Translations under genes and position numbers: made by a program
Shown here: one piece after another, positions 35,733-44,958 of the stretch
Position numbering within the stretch: the first letter of the stretch is position 1
How the letters are laid out: each line of letters begins with the position of its first letter
The notes under the pieces: generated by a model
Seen by the model: the letters and a program-made list of their open reading frames with translations, nothing else
Told to the model about the DNA's origin: nothing
Databases searched by the model: none
Assembly (NCBI RefSeq): GCF_016765775.1
Contig: NZ_JAESVN010000009.1
Coordinates: 1-64,000 of the forward strand
From: Szabonella alba
Lineage (GTDB): Bacteria > Pseudomonadota > Alphaproteobacteria > Rhodobacterales > Rhodobacteraceae
Direction of reading: 5' to 3'
DNA: 64,000 nt

Positions 35733-36965
35733 TCAGATCTTCATATCGAAACCCAAGTGTTTCGCGACCGTAAAGATATCCTTGTCGCCCCGCCCGCACA
35801 TGTTCATCACGATGATATGCTCCTTCGGCAGGGTCGGCGCGATCTTCATGACATGGGCCAGCGCATGGCTTGGTTCCAGCGCCGGAATGATGCCTTCCAG
35901 CGCGCAGGACAGCTGGAACGCCTCCAGCGCCTCGGCATCGGTGATGCTGACATATTCCGCCCGGCCCGTATCATGCAGCCAGGCATGTTCCGGCCCGATA
36001 CCCGGATAATCCAGCCCCGCTGAAATGCTGAACCCTTCCAGAATCTGCCCGTCATCATCCTGCAAAAGATAGGTCCGGTTGCCATGCAGCACGCCCGGAC
36101 GTCCGCCGGTCAGGCTGGCGCAATGTTCCATCCGGTCATCGACGCCCTTGCCGCCCGCCTCGACCCCGATGATCTTCACCGACGGATCGTCAAGGAAGGG
36201 AAAGAACAGCCCCATCGCGTTGGAGCCGCCACCGATGGCCGCCACGACCGTATCGGGAAGACGGCCCTCGCCTTCCTGCTCGGCAAGCTGCCAGCGCACT
36301 TCCTTGCCGATGATCGACTGGAAATCGCGCACCATGGCCGGATAGGGATGCGGCCCCGCCACCGTGCCGATGCAATAGAACGTGTCGCGCACATTGGTCA
36401 CCCAGTCGCGCAGCGCGTCATTCATCGCATCCTTCAGCGTGCCGCGCCCTGATGTCACCGGCACCACCTCGGCCCCCAGAAGCCGCATGCGGAACACGTT
36501 GGGCGCCTGCCGTTCCACATCATGTGCACCCATATAGACGATGCATTTCAGCCCGAACTTTGCGCAGACCGTCGCCGTGGCGACGCCATGCTGCCCGGCC
36601 CCGGTTTCCGCGATGATGCGGGTCTTGCCCATGCGGCGGGCAAGGATGATCTGGCCCAGCACATTGTTGATCTTATGCGCGCCCGTATGGTTCAGCTCAT
36701 CGCGCTTCATATAGATCTTGGCACCGCCCAGATGCTCGGTCAGCCGCGAGGCATGATATAGCGGCGAGGGGCGCCCGACATAATGCGTCCACAGATCATC
36801 CATCTCGGCCCAGAATGTATCGTCGGTCTTGGCGATCTCGTATTGCCGTTCCAACTCGAGGATCAGCGGCATCAGCGTCTCGGAAACGAAACGCCCGCCG
36901 AAGATGCCGAACCGCCCCTGTTCATCGGGTCCGGTCATGAAACTGTTCACACGATCATCGGGCAT
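35733..36965 (-). CDS. trpB: Tryptophan synthase beta subunit
   Basis: PLP enzyme joining indole and serine into tryptophan; 410 residues. Seen: [12 protein letters not shown] at the N-terminus, the PLP lysine in [45 protein letters not shown] and [16 protein letters not shown] upstream of 36965 fixes the start; the open frame to 37049 is extra. trpF lies on the same strand about 1.65 kb upstream, with a GNAT gene and an opposite-strand DUF4394 gene between, so trpB has its own promoter region (36966-37176). Confidence 0.97.
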   Translation of the reverse strand: MPDDRVNSFMTGPDEQGRFGIFGGRFVSETLMPLILELERQYEIAKTDDTFWAEMDDLWTHYVGRPSPLYHASRLTEHLGGAKIYMKRDELNHTGAHKINNVLGQIILARRMGKTRIIAETGAGQHGVATATVCAKFGLKCIVYMGAHDVERQAPNVFRMRLLGAEVVPVTSGRGTLKDAMNDALRDWVTNVRDTFYCIGTVAGPHPYPAMVRDFQSIIGKEVRWQLAEQEGEGRLPDTVVAAIGGGSNAMGLFFPFLDDPSVKIIGVEAGGKGVDDRMEHCASLTGGRPGVLHGNRTYLLQDDDGQILEGFSISAGLDYPGIGPEHAWLHDTGRAEYVSITDAEALEAFQLSCALEGIIPALEPSHALAHVMKIAPTLPKEHIIVMNMCGRGDKDIFTVAKHLGFDMKI

Positions 36966-37176
36966 GGCATTCTCCTCTGCTGTGTCGGATGTAACGCCAT
37001 TGCGGCGGGCGGTAAAGCGCGCGCATCGGTCCCGGGCGGTCCGTTTCACCGATCACGCATCCGTTATCATCATATTATCGCCCCGGCTGAAACTCCTGCC
37101 ATCCCCATCCGTAACTTCAGTCACCTGGAGGGCGGAGGATAGTCTGACGCCCGTATAATAACGACGGAGAAATCGT

Positions 37177-37956
37177 ATGAACCGCATGATTGCCGGACTG
37201 CTTCTTTCCACCGCCGCAATGGCTGCACCCGCTGCGGCCCAAACCGCGCTTGGCCTGACGGGCGACAAGACCATCGTCATGATCGACCCCGCGACCGCCG
37301 CCGTGACCGGCTCGGTCGAGGTTGAAGGCGTCGACCGCCTGCTGGGCATCGACTACCGCCCGGCCAATATGACGCTGGTCGGTGTGACCGCCGATCAGGC
37401 GATTGTCGAGATCGACCCCCAGACCGGCGCCACGAAAGAAATCTCGAAGATGAACACGATGCTGCCCCTGGGCGACATGCCGGTGATCGTCGATTTCAAC
37501 CCGGCGGCGGACCGTCTGCGCTTTATGACCGGCACGGTGAACCACCGCGTCCACCCGGATACCGGTGAAGTGACGGTTGACGGCGAACTGAACTGGGAAG
37601 AGGGCGATGCCAATGCCTCGGCCACGCCGATGGTTGTCGCGACGGGATATTCCAATTCTTACGGCAAGCCCGAAGGCACCGCGATGTATAACATCGACGC
37701 CGGGTTGAGCGCATTGCTGCAACAGACCGCGCCGAATGACGGCGTGCTGAAAACCATCGGCTCGCTGGGTGTGACCGTCGAAGGCCCGGTCGCGCTGGAT
37801 ATCGCCACCGATGCCGATGGCATGAATACCGCATGGATCGCCGCCATGGGCGGGCTGCATACCGTCGATCTGGAAACCGGGGCTGTGACCGGCTCCTGGC
37901 CGATCACGGGTCTGGAAGGCGAGGTCCGCGACCTCACCGTCTGGCCCGCGATGTGA
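37177..37956 (+). CDS. DUF4394 domain-containing exported protein
   Basis: A 259-residue secreted or periplasmic protein. A signal peptide (MNRMIAGLLLSTAAMAAPAAA, cut before QTALG) precedes a beta-propeller-like repeat protein with LTGDKTIVMIDPATAAVTGS, GVDRLLGIDYRPA, FNPAADRLRF and NHRVHPDTGEV, the DUF4394 signature. Function unknown. ACGGAG is upstream of the ATG; a TATAAT at 37154-37159 is only 17 bp from the start, so a very short leader is possible. It interrupts the trpF-trpB neighbourhood on the opposite strand. Confidence 0.82.
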   Translation: MNRMIAGLLLSTAAMAAPAAAQTALGLTGDKTIVMIDPATAAVTGSVEVEGVDRLLGIDYRPANMTLVGVTADQAIVEIDPQTGATKEISKMNTMLPLGDMPVIVDFNPAADRLRFMTGTVNHRVHPDTGEVTVDGELNWEEGDANASATPMVVATGYSNSYGKPEGTAMYNIDAGLSALLQQTAPNDGVLKTIGSLGVTVEGPVALDIATDADGMNTAWIAAMGGLHTVDLETGAVTGSWPITGLEGEVRDLTVWPAM

Positions 37957-37966
37957 TAAATGGTTG

Positions 37967-37989
37967 ACTTGTTCTGTAACTGAACAAGT
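37967..37989 (+). terminator. First hairpin after the DUF4394 gene
   Basis: ACTTGTTC and GAACAAGT are perfect 8-bp arms around a 7-base loop, eleven bases past the stop codon. It is AT-richer than its surroundings. Confidence 0.4.
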
Positions 37990-38000
37990 ATTCTGGTTGG

Positions 38001-38022
38001 AAGGGGGCCGGGTGGCCCCCTT
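38001..38022 (+). terminator. Second hairpin after the DUF4394 gene
   Basis: AAGGGGGCC and GGCCCCCTT form a perfect 9-bp stem with a GGGT loop, followed by CTGCATTT. Confidence 0.65.
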
Positions 38023-38099
38023 CTGCATTTCGGGGCCTCGATTCTTGGGGCATCAACGCTCAGGCTGCCATCGCATGGGCGATGCGTCCGCTTCCCAAG

Positions 38100-38618
38100 T
38101 CAGTCGAGGCGCTTCTTGAACCCGATATGCGAGGGAGCATATCCCAGCCTTGCATAGAATTCATGCGCCCTGCCCCGGCCCGCATTGGTTGTCAACTGGA
38201 TCAGCGCACAGCCCGCCGCCCGGGCGCGCTTCTCGGCATCGGCCATCATTTTCGCCCCCAGACCCTGCCCGCGCAGATCGGCGGTAACGCGCACCGATTC
38301 GATCTGCGCCCGGCGTGAGGCGCGCAGCGACAGGCCGGAAATGAAGGTCAATTGATAGGTCGCGACGATCCGGCCCGCGGCGCCGCCCGGTCCCGGCATC
38401 CCGGCCCCCGGATCCACCGTCCCCGGGGGCGCAGCAGGCGGCAGGCGCAATTCGCCGACGATCAGATGATTGGTGCCTTCGGCCTGCATCGCCTCGAATG
38501 CGGCAAGATAAGGGGTCAGATCACCCGCCGCCTCGCGCCCCATGCCCAGTTCGTCATCACGCAGCAGCGCCACCACATCGGGCACATCCGCCGCCCGGGC
38601 CTTGCGCCAGAAAATCAC
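38100..38618 (-). CDS. GNAT family N-acetyltransferase
   Basis: A 172-residue acetyltransferase. The acetyl-CoA loop [16 protein letters not shown] (about residues 110-125) and the C-terminal [18 protein letters not shown] are typical. The substrate is not evident. The ATG overlaps the trpF stop by four bases, so it is translationally coupled to tryptophan synthesis genes. A Pro/Gly-rich insertion ([20 protein letters not shown]) lies in the middle of the domain. Confidence 0.87.
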   Translation of the reverse strand: MIFWRKARAADVPDVVALLRDDELGMGREAAGDLTPYLAAFEAMQAEGTNHLIVGELRLPPAAPPGTVDPGAGMPGPGGAAGRIVATYQLTFISGLSLRASRRAQIESVRVTADLRGQGLGAKMMADAEKRARAAGCALIQLTTNAGRGRAHEFYARLGYAPSHIGFKKRLD

Positions 38619-39256
38619 GACTGCGCCGCCTTCACGAAGGCCGCGATGCGCTGCGGATCCTTGACCCCGACGGCGCTTTCCACACCCGAGGACACATCGA
38701 CCTGCCGCGCGCCCGTCAGGCGCAGCGCCTCAGCCAGGTTTTCGGGGGTCAGTCCCCCTGCCAGCATCCAGGGTTTCAGCCATTTGCGCCCGACCAGCAG
38801 GCGCCAGTCGAAGGCCAGACCATTGCCGCCCGGCACTTCGGCCCCATTGGGCGGCTTGGCGTCGATCAGCAATTGATCGGCGGCCAGCGAATATTCCATC
38901 AGCCCGGCAAGATCGGCCTCATCCGCCACCCCGATCGCCTTCATCACCGGCAGACCGTAACGCGCCTTGACCTCGGCCACGCGCGCGGGCGTCTCATGAC
39001 CGTGAAGCTGCAGCAGGTCCAGCGGGATCTGATCAACCAGCTCATCCAGCATGGCATCCTCGGCATCGACGGTCAGCGCCACCTTGGCCAGCCCCGGCGG
39101 CGCTGCGAAGGCAAGGACGCGGGCCTGTTCAAGGCTCAGATGCCGGGGGGATTTCGGAAAGAAGACCATCCCGGCATAGCTGGCACGCGAGGACACGACA
39201 GCCGCCATATCCGACAGGCTGCGCAGCCCGCAGATCTTGACCCGGATATCGGACAT
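38615..39256 (-). CDS. trpF: Phosphoribosylanthranilate isomerase
   Basis: TIM-barrel enzyme of tryptophan synthesis; 213 residues. Seen: VKICGLRS with the catalytic Cys, [23 protein letters not shown], and [15 protein letters not shown] followed by QVDVSSGVE, which bind the phosphate. It starts one base after lapA ends and overlaps the downstream GNAT gene by four bases, forming an ihfB-lapA-trpF-GNAT operon. Confidence 0.96.
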   Translation of the reverse strand: MSDIRVKICGLRSLSDMAAVVSSRASYAGMVFFPKSPRHLSLEQARVLAFAAPPGLAKVALTVDAEDAMLDELVDQIPLDLLQLHGHETPARVAEVKARYGLPVMKAIGVADEADLAGLMEYSLAADQLLIDAKPPNGAEVPGGNGLAFDWRLLVGRKWLKPWMLAGGLTPENLAEALRLTGARQVDVSSGVESAVGVKDPQRIAAFVKAAQS

Positions 39257-39257
39257 C

Positions 39258-39635
39258 TTATCCGGCCTTGATCGCGCGCGCGTCCGCCGGACGGTCCAGA
39301 AGGGTCAGAACCTCATCCTTGTCGCCGGGCTGTCCGCGCCGCAGGCTGGCCAGCTCCCGCTCCAGCCGCGCGATTTCACGCGCCCGGTTCGAGGCATTCG
39401 CACGGTGCTTGTGTTCGCGAAACCATTCCCAGACGAAGCCGATCAGCAGCCCGGCAAAGATGCTGGCAAGGATCACCGCATAAAGCGGCAGGCTCAGAGA
39501 CCATTCAAAGCCCAGAAACGCCCCCAGATCGGGCGGCAGCGCATCAAGCGTCACCATCTCGCGATTGGCGAGGGCGAGGGTCAAAAGACCTGCGGCCAGA
39601 ACCAGCAGGAAGAGATAGCGCAGATAACGGAACAT
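39258..39635 (-). CDS. lapA: LapA/DUF1049 family membrane protein
   Basis: A 125-residue protein with two transmembrane helices (about 7-24 and 49-70) followed by a basic, heptad-like cytoplasmic helix ([18 protein letters not shown]). LapA proteins help assemble lipopolysaccharide in enterobacteria; the role in this lineage is less certain. The location between ihfB and trpF is conserved in relatives. The gap to ihfB is nine bases and to trpF one. Confidence 0.85.
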   Translation of the reverse strand: MFRYLRYLFLLVLAAGLLTLALANREMVTLDALPPDLGAFLGFEWSLSLPLYAVILASIFAGLLIGFVWEWFREHKHRANASNRAREIARLERELASLRRGQPGDKDEVLTLLDRPADARAIKAG

Positions 39636-39644
39636 TCGGAAAGT

Positions 39645-39926
39645 CTACCTTCCGTTCAACCGGTCGCGCAAGGCCTTGCCGGTCTTGAAGAAGGGGATCT
39701 TCTTGTCCTCGACCTCGACCGATTCACCGGTGCGCGGATTGCGGCCGATGCGGGCATCGCGCGCCTTGACCGAAAAGGCCCCGAAACCCCGAAGCTCCAC
39801 CCGGTCGCCCCGGGCCAGTGCCTCGATGATCTCTTCGAAAACCGTATGCACGATGCGTTCGACATGCCGCTGCGTCAGATGCGGATTTTCATCCGCGATC
39901 TTCTGGATCAGTTCGGAACGGATCAT
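39645..39926 (-). CDS. ihfB: Integration host factor subunit beta
   Basis: DNA-bending HU/IHF-family protein, 93 residues. Seen: [17 protein letters not shown] at the N-terminus, [19 protein letters not shown], and the DNA-intercalating arm around [16 protein letters not shown]. It pairs with IhfA, encoded elsewhere. It leads the ihfB-lapA-trpF operon downstream of rpsA. Confidence 0.96.
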   Translation of the reverse strand: MIRSELIQKIADENPHLTQRHVERIVHTVFEEIIEALARGDRVELRGFGAFSVKARDARIGRNPRTGESVEVEDKKIPFFKTGKALRDRLNGR

Positions 39927-40058
39927 CCGTCAACTCCCCCTCTGGGATGGCAGGTGGCTTGTCCACCGCCGTGTTTTATAACCCATGACTATAGGCAAAA
40001 AAAAACGGCGCACAAACAGGAAAACCCGGGACCGCAGAGGACCGGCGGACAAAGACAA

Positions 40059-40084
40059 GGGGCCCCGCCTTGCGACGGGGCCCC
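40059..40084 (-). terminator. rpsA terminator
   Basis: CGGGGCCCC and GGGGCCCCG arms, nine pairs around an 8-base loop, lie just past the rpsA stop on the minus strand, with TTGTCTTTG following. Confidence 0.75.
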
Positions 40085-40107
40085 CTTTCACATCCCTTGC
40101 GGGAAAA

Positions 40108-41790
40108 TCAGTTCCGGTCGCCCTTCAGCGCGGCACCCAGGATATCGCCAAGGCTCGCACCCGAATCGGAGGAACCGTATTGTTCGACGGCTTCCTTCTC
40201 TTCCGCGATCTCGCGCGCCTTGATCGACAGACCCAGACGACGGGTCTTGCTGTCCACATTGGTCACGCGCACATCGACCTTGTCACCGACCTGGAAACGC
40301 TCGGGGCGCTGGTCGGCCCGGTCACGGCTGAGATCCGAACGACGGATGAAGGATTTCATGCCGTTGTAATCGACCTCGACGCCGCCTTCCTCGATTGCCG
40401 TAACGGCAACCGTGATGATCGAACCGCGCTTCACGCCGTCAACCGCATCGGTGAAGGTGTCGTCGCCAAGCGCCTTGATCGAAAGCGAGATACGCTCTTT
40501 CTCGATATCGACCTCGGTGACGGCGGCCTGAACGGTATCGCCTTTGCGATAGTTCTGGATCGCATCCTCGCCGCGCTGGTCCCAGGACAGGTCGGACAGG
40601 TGAACCATGCCGTCGATGTCGTTTTCCAGACCCACGAACAGACCGAATTCGGTGATGTTCTTGACCTCGCCCTCGATGGCGGTGCCCACGGGATGGGTTT
40701 CGGCAAAGACTTCCCACGGATTGCGCATGGTCTGTTTCAGACCAAGGCTGACGCGGCGCTTGGCGCTGTCAATTTCCAGCACCATGACGTCGACTTCCTG
40801 GCTGGTCGAGACGATCTTGCCGGGATGCACGTTCTTCTTGGTCCAGGACATTTCCGAAACGTGGACCAGTCCCTCGACGCCCGCTTCCAGTTCGACGAAT
40901 GCACCGTAATCGGTGATATTCGTGACGCGGCCCTTGTGGACCGAACCCAGCGGATAGGAGTTTTCAACCGAATCCCACGGATCCGACTGCAACTGCTTCA
41001 TGCCAAGGCTGATGCGGTGGGTTTCCTTGTTGATCTTGATGACCTGAACCTTGACGGTCTCACCGATCGACAGGATTTCCGACGGATGGTTGACGCGACG
41101 CCACGCCATGTCGGTGACGTGCAGCAGGCCGTCAACGCCGCCCAGATCCACAAAGGCACCGTATTCGGTGATATTCTTGACCACGCCATCGACCGTCTGG
41201 CCTTCGGACAGGTTGCCGATCACCTCGGCGCGCTGTTCGGCGCGGGATTCTTCCAGAATGGCGCGGCGCGACACGACGATATTGCCGCGGCGACGGTCCA
41301 TTTTCAGAATCTGGAAGGGCTGTTTCAGACCCATCAGCGGGCCGGCATCGCGCACGGGGCGCACATCGACCTGGCTGCCCGGAAGGAAGGCCACGGCGCC
41401 GCCCAGATCGACGGTGAAGCCGCCCTTGACGCGACCGAAGATCGCGCCTTCGACGCGGGTCTCGTTGGCATAGGCTTTTTCCAGACGGTCCCAGGCCTCT
41501 TCGCGCTTGGCCTTGTCGCGGCTGATCTGTGCTTCGCCGCGGGCATTTTCCACGCGGTCCAGATAGACCTCGACCTCATCGCCAACCGAAATATCGGCGG
41601 AGCCGCCCAGATCTGCGAATTCTTTCAGATCGACACGGCCTTCCATCTTGTAGCCGACATCGATGATGGCCTGGCCCGCCTCGATGGCGATGACCCGGCC
41701 CTTGACGACCGATCCCTCTTGCGGGGTATCGATCTCGAGGCTCTCGGCAAGGAGGGCCTCAAATTCTTCCATAGTTGCTTTAGCGCACAT
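40108..41790 (-). CDS. rpsA: 30S ribosomal protein S1
   Basis: RNA-binding ribosomal protein, 560 residues, with six S1 (OB-fold) domains. Repeated signatures such as NITEYGAFVDLGGVDGLLH, NITDYGAFVELEAGVEGLVH and NITEFGLFVGLENDIDGMVH mark successive domains. It recruits mRNA leaders to the 30S subunit. In many alphaproteobacteria cmk is immediately upstream; here a BLUF photoreceptor gene lies between them. Confidence 0.97.
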   Translation of the reverse strand: MCAKATMEEFEALLAESLEIDTPQEGSVVKGRVIAIEAGQAIIDVGYKMEGRVDLKEFADLGGSADISVGDEVEVYLDRVENARGEAQISRDKAKREEAWDRLEKAYANETRVEGAIFGRVKGGFTVDLGGAVAFLPGSQVDVRPVRDAGPLMGLKQPFQILKMDRRRGNIVVSRRAILEESRAEQRAEVIGNLSEGQTVDGVVKNITEYGAFVDLGGVDGLLHVTDMAWRRVNHPSEILSIGETVKVQVIKINKETHRISLGMKQLQSDPWDSVENSYPLGSVHKGRVTNITDYGAFVELEAGVEGLVHVSEMSWTKKNVHPGKIVSTSQEVDVMVLEIDSAKRRVSLGLKQTMRNPWEVFAETHPVGTAIEGEVKNITEFGLFVGLENDIDGMVHLSDLSWDQRGEDAIQNYRKGDTVQAAVTEVDIEKERISLSIKALGDDTFTDAVDGVKRGSIITVAVTAIEEGGVEVDYNGMKSFIRRSDLSRDRADQRPERFQVGDKVDVRVTNVDSKTRRLGLSIKAREIAEEKEAVEQYGSSDSGASLGDILGAALKGDRN

Positions 41791-41979
41791 AGGCAGTCAG
41801 TTCCTTTTCATGGTTTTTCTGGCCATGCGGTTGGCTCCGCCGGTCTTTGGTGGCCCCGCCATAGCGCCAACCCCTTACAGGGGCGCCATTGCGCGGGATG
41901 GGGGCCTATACAGCGATTGCAGCCCCACGGCAAGAAGAAGCGGCCCGAATGGCGCATGACGGGCGGATATCGGCGCGCG

Positions 41980-42486
41980 TCAGACCGGGCTTTCAAGCCG
42001 GGTCAGATAGTCGGCATCGCTTTCGCCCGGACGCCGGGCCTGCGGCAGGCCCGAGCCGAATTCCAGCGCCTCGGTCGCCGCCTCGACCACCCGGTCGAAA
42101 AGGGCCGCGCGCATCTCGGGGGTCAGTGGCGGGCGTGTGCCGCCGGGCAAAAGCCCGACCCCCGCGAAATCGGCCATGAAATGATCATATCCCAGCGACC
42201 AGCCCGAAAAGGGTGAGATGGGGCCGGTCTCTTCGCGGATCAGCAGGTCAAAGCCGCTATGGCGCGGATCAACGGCGATACGCTCGATCAGCGCCGCAAT
42301 TGCGCCACAGGGTCCGTGCAGCGCCTGAATGAACTGATTGCCCGTGCGCAGCAGATAGCCCGTGATGCCATTCGCGGCGTTGAACCGCAGCGCGGAACAC
42401 AGGATATCGGTATCGCTGGGGTGAAGATCAGAATGGGCAGGCAGGCTGCGATACAGGATCTTTTCGTGACATTCGACTGCCGACAT
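41980..42486 (-). CDS. BLUF-domain blue-light sensor protein
   Basis: A 168-residue flavin photoreceptor. Residues 8-105 form a BLUF domain: ILYRS with the photoactive Tyr12, RFNAANGITG with Asn36, QFIQALHG with Gln54 and PFSGWSLGY with Trp96. Tyr, Asn and Gln keep the exact spacing of AppA Tyr21/Asn45/Gln63. The AppA Met106 position appears to be Leu98. No output domain follows beyond a short helical tail, so it would signal by protein contact. The ATG at 42486 is chosen because AAGGAG lies ten bases upstream; the TTG at 42495 is too close. It sits between cmk and rpsA. Confidence 0.9.
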   Translation of the reverse strand: MSAVECHEKILYRSLPAHSDLHPSDTDILCSALRFNAANGITGYLLRTGNQFIQALHGPCGAIAALIERIAVDPRHSGFDLLIREETGPISPFSGWSLGYDHFMADFAGVGLLPGGTRPPLTPEMRAALFDRVVEAATEALEFGSGLPQARRPGESDADYLTRLESPV

Positions 42487-42525
42487 CTGGCCCAAACTCC
42501 TTGTGCTATGACCTAAAGACCGGGC

Positions 42526-43152
42526 TCAACCGGCGGCCGCGCCCGGACCGGGCAGAACAGCCTGAACCTGCACTACCGCCATTTCGGCGGCGCTGTCTGC
42601 GTCCTGTGACGTGGTGTCGATCAAAATAGCGTCACGCGCAGGCCGCAGTGGGGCATCGGCCCGGCCCATGTCGCGCGCATCGCGTTCGCGCACCCCTTCC
42701 AGCACCGCCTCGAACCGGTCCGGGGCGGCCTCCCCCCCCAGTTCCAGCCAGCGCCGCCATGCCCGGATTTCGGCGCTGGCGGTGACAAAGAATTTCACCT
42801 CGGCCTCGGGGCAGATCACCGTGCCGATATCGCGCCCGTCCAGCACAGCGCCCCCGTCGCGCCGCGCGAAACGCCGCTGAAACGTCAGCAGCGCGGCCCG
42901 CACCCCGGGCAGGGCCGCCACCCGGCTGGCGGCCTGCCCGGCCTCCAGCGTGCGAAGATCTGGGCGCTGCAGATCCTCGGGCCGCAAGGCCTGCGCCGCC
43001 GCGACGGGATCGCCCCCCATCGCGCCGACCGCGCGATAGAGCAGCCCGGTATCGAGATGGGCAAAGCCGAAACGTGCGGCCAGTGCGCGCGCGATCGTGC
43101 CCTTGCCCGCCGCCGCCGGCCCGTCGATGGCAACCGTGAACGGTCCCGTCAT
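42526..43152 (-). CDS. cmk: Cytidylate kinase
   Basis: Phosphorylates CMP and dCMP; 208 residues. Seen: the P-loop [15 protein letters not shown], the [15 protein letters not shown] substrate segment, [21 protein letters not shown] and a [15 protein letters not shown] lid. It is upstream of the BLUF gene and rpsA, and downstream of aroA across a repeat-rich spacer. Confidence 0.95.
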   Translation of the reverse strand: MTGPFTVAIDGPAAAGKGTIARALAARFGFAHLDTGLLYRAVGAMGGDPVAAAQALRPEDLQRPDLRTLEAGQAASRVAALPGVRAALLTFQRRFARRDGGAVLDGRDIGTVICPEAEVKFFVTASAEIRAWRRWLELGGEAAPDRFEAVLEGVRERDARDMGRADAPLRPARDAILIDTTSQDADSAAEMAVVQVQAVLPGPGAAAG

Positions 43153-43171
43153 CCTGTTCGCGCTCCTTCCG

Positions 43172-43231
43172 CCGTCAAGACCGGGGGCTTCGCGCCCCCC
43201 CCCCCGTCAAGACCGGGGGCTTCGCGCCCCC
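43172..43231. repeat. Tandem 28-bp repeat between aroA and cmk
   Basis: Two identical 28-bp copies (43172-43199 and 43204-43231), period 32, each beginning CCGTCAAGACCGGGGGC and containing the GGGGGC/GCCCCC hairpin around TTCGC. Two copies are too few, and the spacing too short, for a CRISPR array. Confidence 0.8.
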
Positions 43232-43234
43232 GGG

Positions 43235-43300
43235 CCCCCGAGGATATTTGCAGACAGAAAAAGCAAAGGGTGTTTTTCTGTCTGCAAATATCCTCGGGGG
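43235..43300. repeat. Perfect 28-bp inverted repeat
   Basis: Arm 43235-43262 (CCCCCGAGGATATTTGCAGA...) is the exact reverse complement of arm 43273-43300, with a 10-base loop. Single-arm copies with changes occur at 9951-9980 and 35664-35692. It would form a very stable hairpin in the aroA-cmk spacer. Confidence 0.9.
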
Positions 43301-43355
43301 ATGAGGCCCTTCAGGGCCGAGGGGGGCAGACGGCCCCCCTGCCCCATCGCCCCGT

Positions 43356-44702
43356 TCATCCCCGTTCAAGAACCCCGCCAAGTCCCGTCATCAGCCCTTC
43401 GAAAATCGGGAAAGAGGTCAGGATCGGGCTGGCATCATCGACCGAGACAGGCGCCTTGGCGGCAAGGCCCGCGACCAGAAAGCTCATGGCGATGCGGTGG
43501 TCCAGATGGGTGGCGCAGGTCGCCCCGCCCGGCATCCCGCCCGCCCCCATGCCATGCACGATCAGCGTATCCTCATCCTCGTCGATCTGCACGCCGCAGG
43601 CCTCAAGTCCGCGGGCCATTGCGTCGATCCGGTCGCTTTCCTTGACACGCAATTCCTTGATGCCGCGCATCACCGTGCGCCCGGTGGCAAAGGCAGCCAC
43701 GACCGACAGGACCGGATATTCATCAATCATCGAAGGCGCGCGGTGGGGTGGCACCTCGATGCCCTTCAGATCACCGGAAAAGCGCACGCGCAGATCCGCC
43801 ACCGGCTCTCCGCCTTCTTCACGGGGGTTCTGGAATTCAATGTCGGCGCCCATCTCGACCAGCGTGGTGTAAATCCCGTTGCGGGTCGGGTTCTGGCTGA
43901 CGCCGGGCACCAGAATATCGGAACCCTCGACAATCAGCGCGGCACAGACCGGAAAGGCGGCGGAACTGGGGTCGCGCGGCACCGCAACCGCCTGCGGACG
44001 CAGTTCGGGCTGGCCGGTCAGGGTGATGACATGGCCCTCGGCGCCCTGTTCAACCACCAGTTCGGCACCGAAGCCGCGCAGCATGCGTTCGGAATGGTCA
44101 CGCGTCGGTTCCTTTTCGATCACGACCGTCTGGCCGGGCGCGTTCAGCCCCGCCAGCAGCACCGCCGATTTCACCTGCGCCGAGGCCACGGGCAGCACAT
44201 AGCGCACCGGCACCGGATCGGCCGCGCCCACCACAGTCATCGGCAGCCGCCCGCCTTGCCTGCCATATGCCCGGGCACCGAACAGCGCCAACGGGTCGGT
44301 CACCCGCCCCATGGGCCGCTTGCGCAAGGAGGCATCGCCGGTAAAGGTCGCGGACATCGGCGTGGTTGCCATGCAGCCCATGATCAGCCGCACCCCGGTG
44401 CCCGAATTGCCGCAGTCGATCACATTCGCGGGCTCCTGAAACCCACCCACCCCGACGCCATGCACCGACCATGCGCCGGGGCCATGTTGCGTGACCTCGG
44501 CCCCGAAGGCGCGCATCGCGCTTGCCGTATCCAGCACGTCCTGGCCTTCCAGCAGCCCGGTGATCCGCGTCTCGCCCACCGCCATCGCGCCAAGAATCAG
44601 CGCGCGGTGGCTGATCGACTTGTCGCCGGGCACGTCGGCGGTGCCGGTCAGCGCGGTCGATTTGCGGGCGGTCATCGGCTGGGCGGCACCGTGAGCGGAC
44701 AT
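43356..44702 (-). CDS. aroA: 3-phosphoshikimate 1-carboxyvinyltransferase (EPSP synthase)
   Basis: Shikimate-pathway enzyme joining PEP to shikimate-3-phosphate; 448 residues. Seen: [62 protein letters not shown] and [22 protein letters not shown] after the RPMGRV segment and the overall length suggest a class II-like alphaproteobacterial enzyme; classification is from memory. It is divergent from the thiamine-precursor operon. Confidence 0.96.
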   Translation of the reverse strand: MSAHGAAQPMTARKSTALTGTADVPGDKSISHRALILGAMAVGETRITGLLEGQDVLDTASAMRAFGAEVTQHGPGAWSVHGVGVGGFQEPANVIDCGNSGTGVRLIMGCMATTPMSATFTGDASLRKRPMGRVTDPLALFGARAYGRQGGRLPMTVVGAADPVPVRYVLPVASAQVKSAVLLAGLNAPGQTVVIEKEPTRDHSERMLRGFGAELVVEQGAEGHVITLTGQPELRPQAVAVPRDPSSAAFPVCAALIVEGSDILVPGVSQNPTRNGIYTTLVEMGADIEFQNPREEGGEPVADLRVRFSGDLKGIEVPPHRAPSMIDEYPVLSVVAAFATGRTVMRGIKELRVKESDRIDAMARGLEACGVQIDEDEDTLIVHGMGAGGMPGGATCATHLDHRIAMSFLVAGLAAKAPVSVDDASPILTSFPIFEGLMTGLGGVLERG

Positions 44703-44826
44703 GGGTGGGTTCCTTCATTCTGGCTCGGCCCCGGTGATAGCGCATGGCCGGGGAGGCGTCCATGGGCGCAAGGCGTGCAAAATCCACCCGGGCCGTCGCC
44801 CCCATCCTGCTCTTTCCCACATCGGG

Positions 44827-44855
44827 TTGACATCCCGCAGAACGGGACGCATGGT
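44827..44855 (+). promoter_or_regulatory. Promoter of the TPP-regulated operon
   Basis: Consensus TTGACA (44827-44832), a 17-bp spacer and CATGGT (44850-44855) place transcription start a few bases before the riboswitch. The -35 is perfect; the -10 is weak. Confidence 0.5.
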
Positions 44856-44864
44856 CGGGGCGTT

Positions 44865-44956
44865 CAACCGGGGGTGCTCCTGTTTCGGGGCTGAGATGCG
44901 CAAGGCTGCGTGAACCCTTCACAGCTGATCCGGGTAATGCCGGCGGAGCGAGGAAA
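44865..44956 (+). promoter_or_regulatory. TPP (THI-box) riboswitch
   Basis: The sequence contains the conserved THI-box pieces in order: GGGGTGCTCC, GGGGCTGAGATGC, GAACCCTTCACAGCTGATCC, GGGTAATGCCGGCGGAGCG and AGGAAACC. CTGAGA and the CTGATC...GGGTAATGCC core form the two ligand-binding sensor arms for thiamine pyrophosphate. It ends two bases before the ykoF ATG, so the AGGAAACC segment doubles as the ribosome-binding site and control is probably at translation initiation. Confidence 0.95.
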
Positions 44957-44958
44957 CC

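Noticed and set aside
39985-42216. A 743-codon open frame antisense to rpsA
   Set aside because: It follows the repeated S1 domains in reverse; no start context and no family features.
43172-43231. CRISPR-like direct repeats
   Set aside because: Only two units with a 4-base gap, no spacers and no cas genes.
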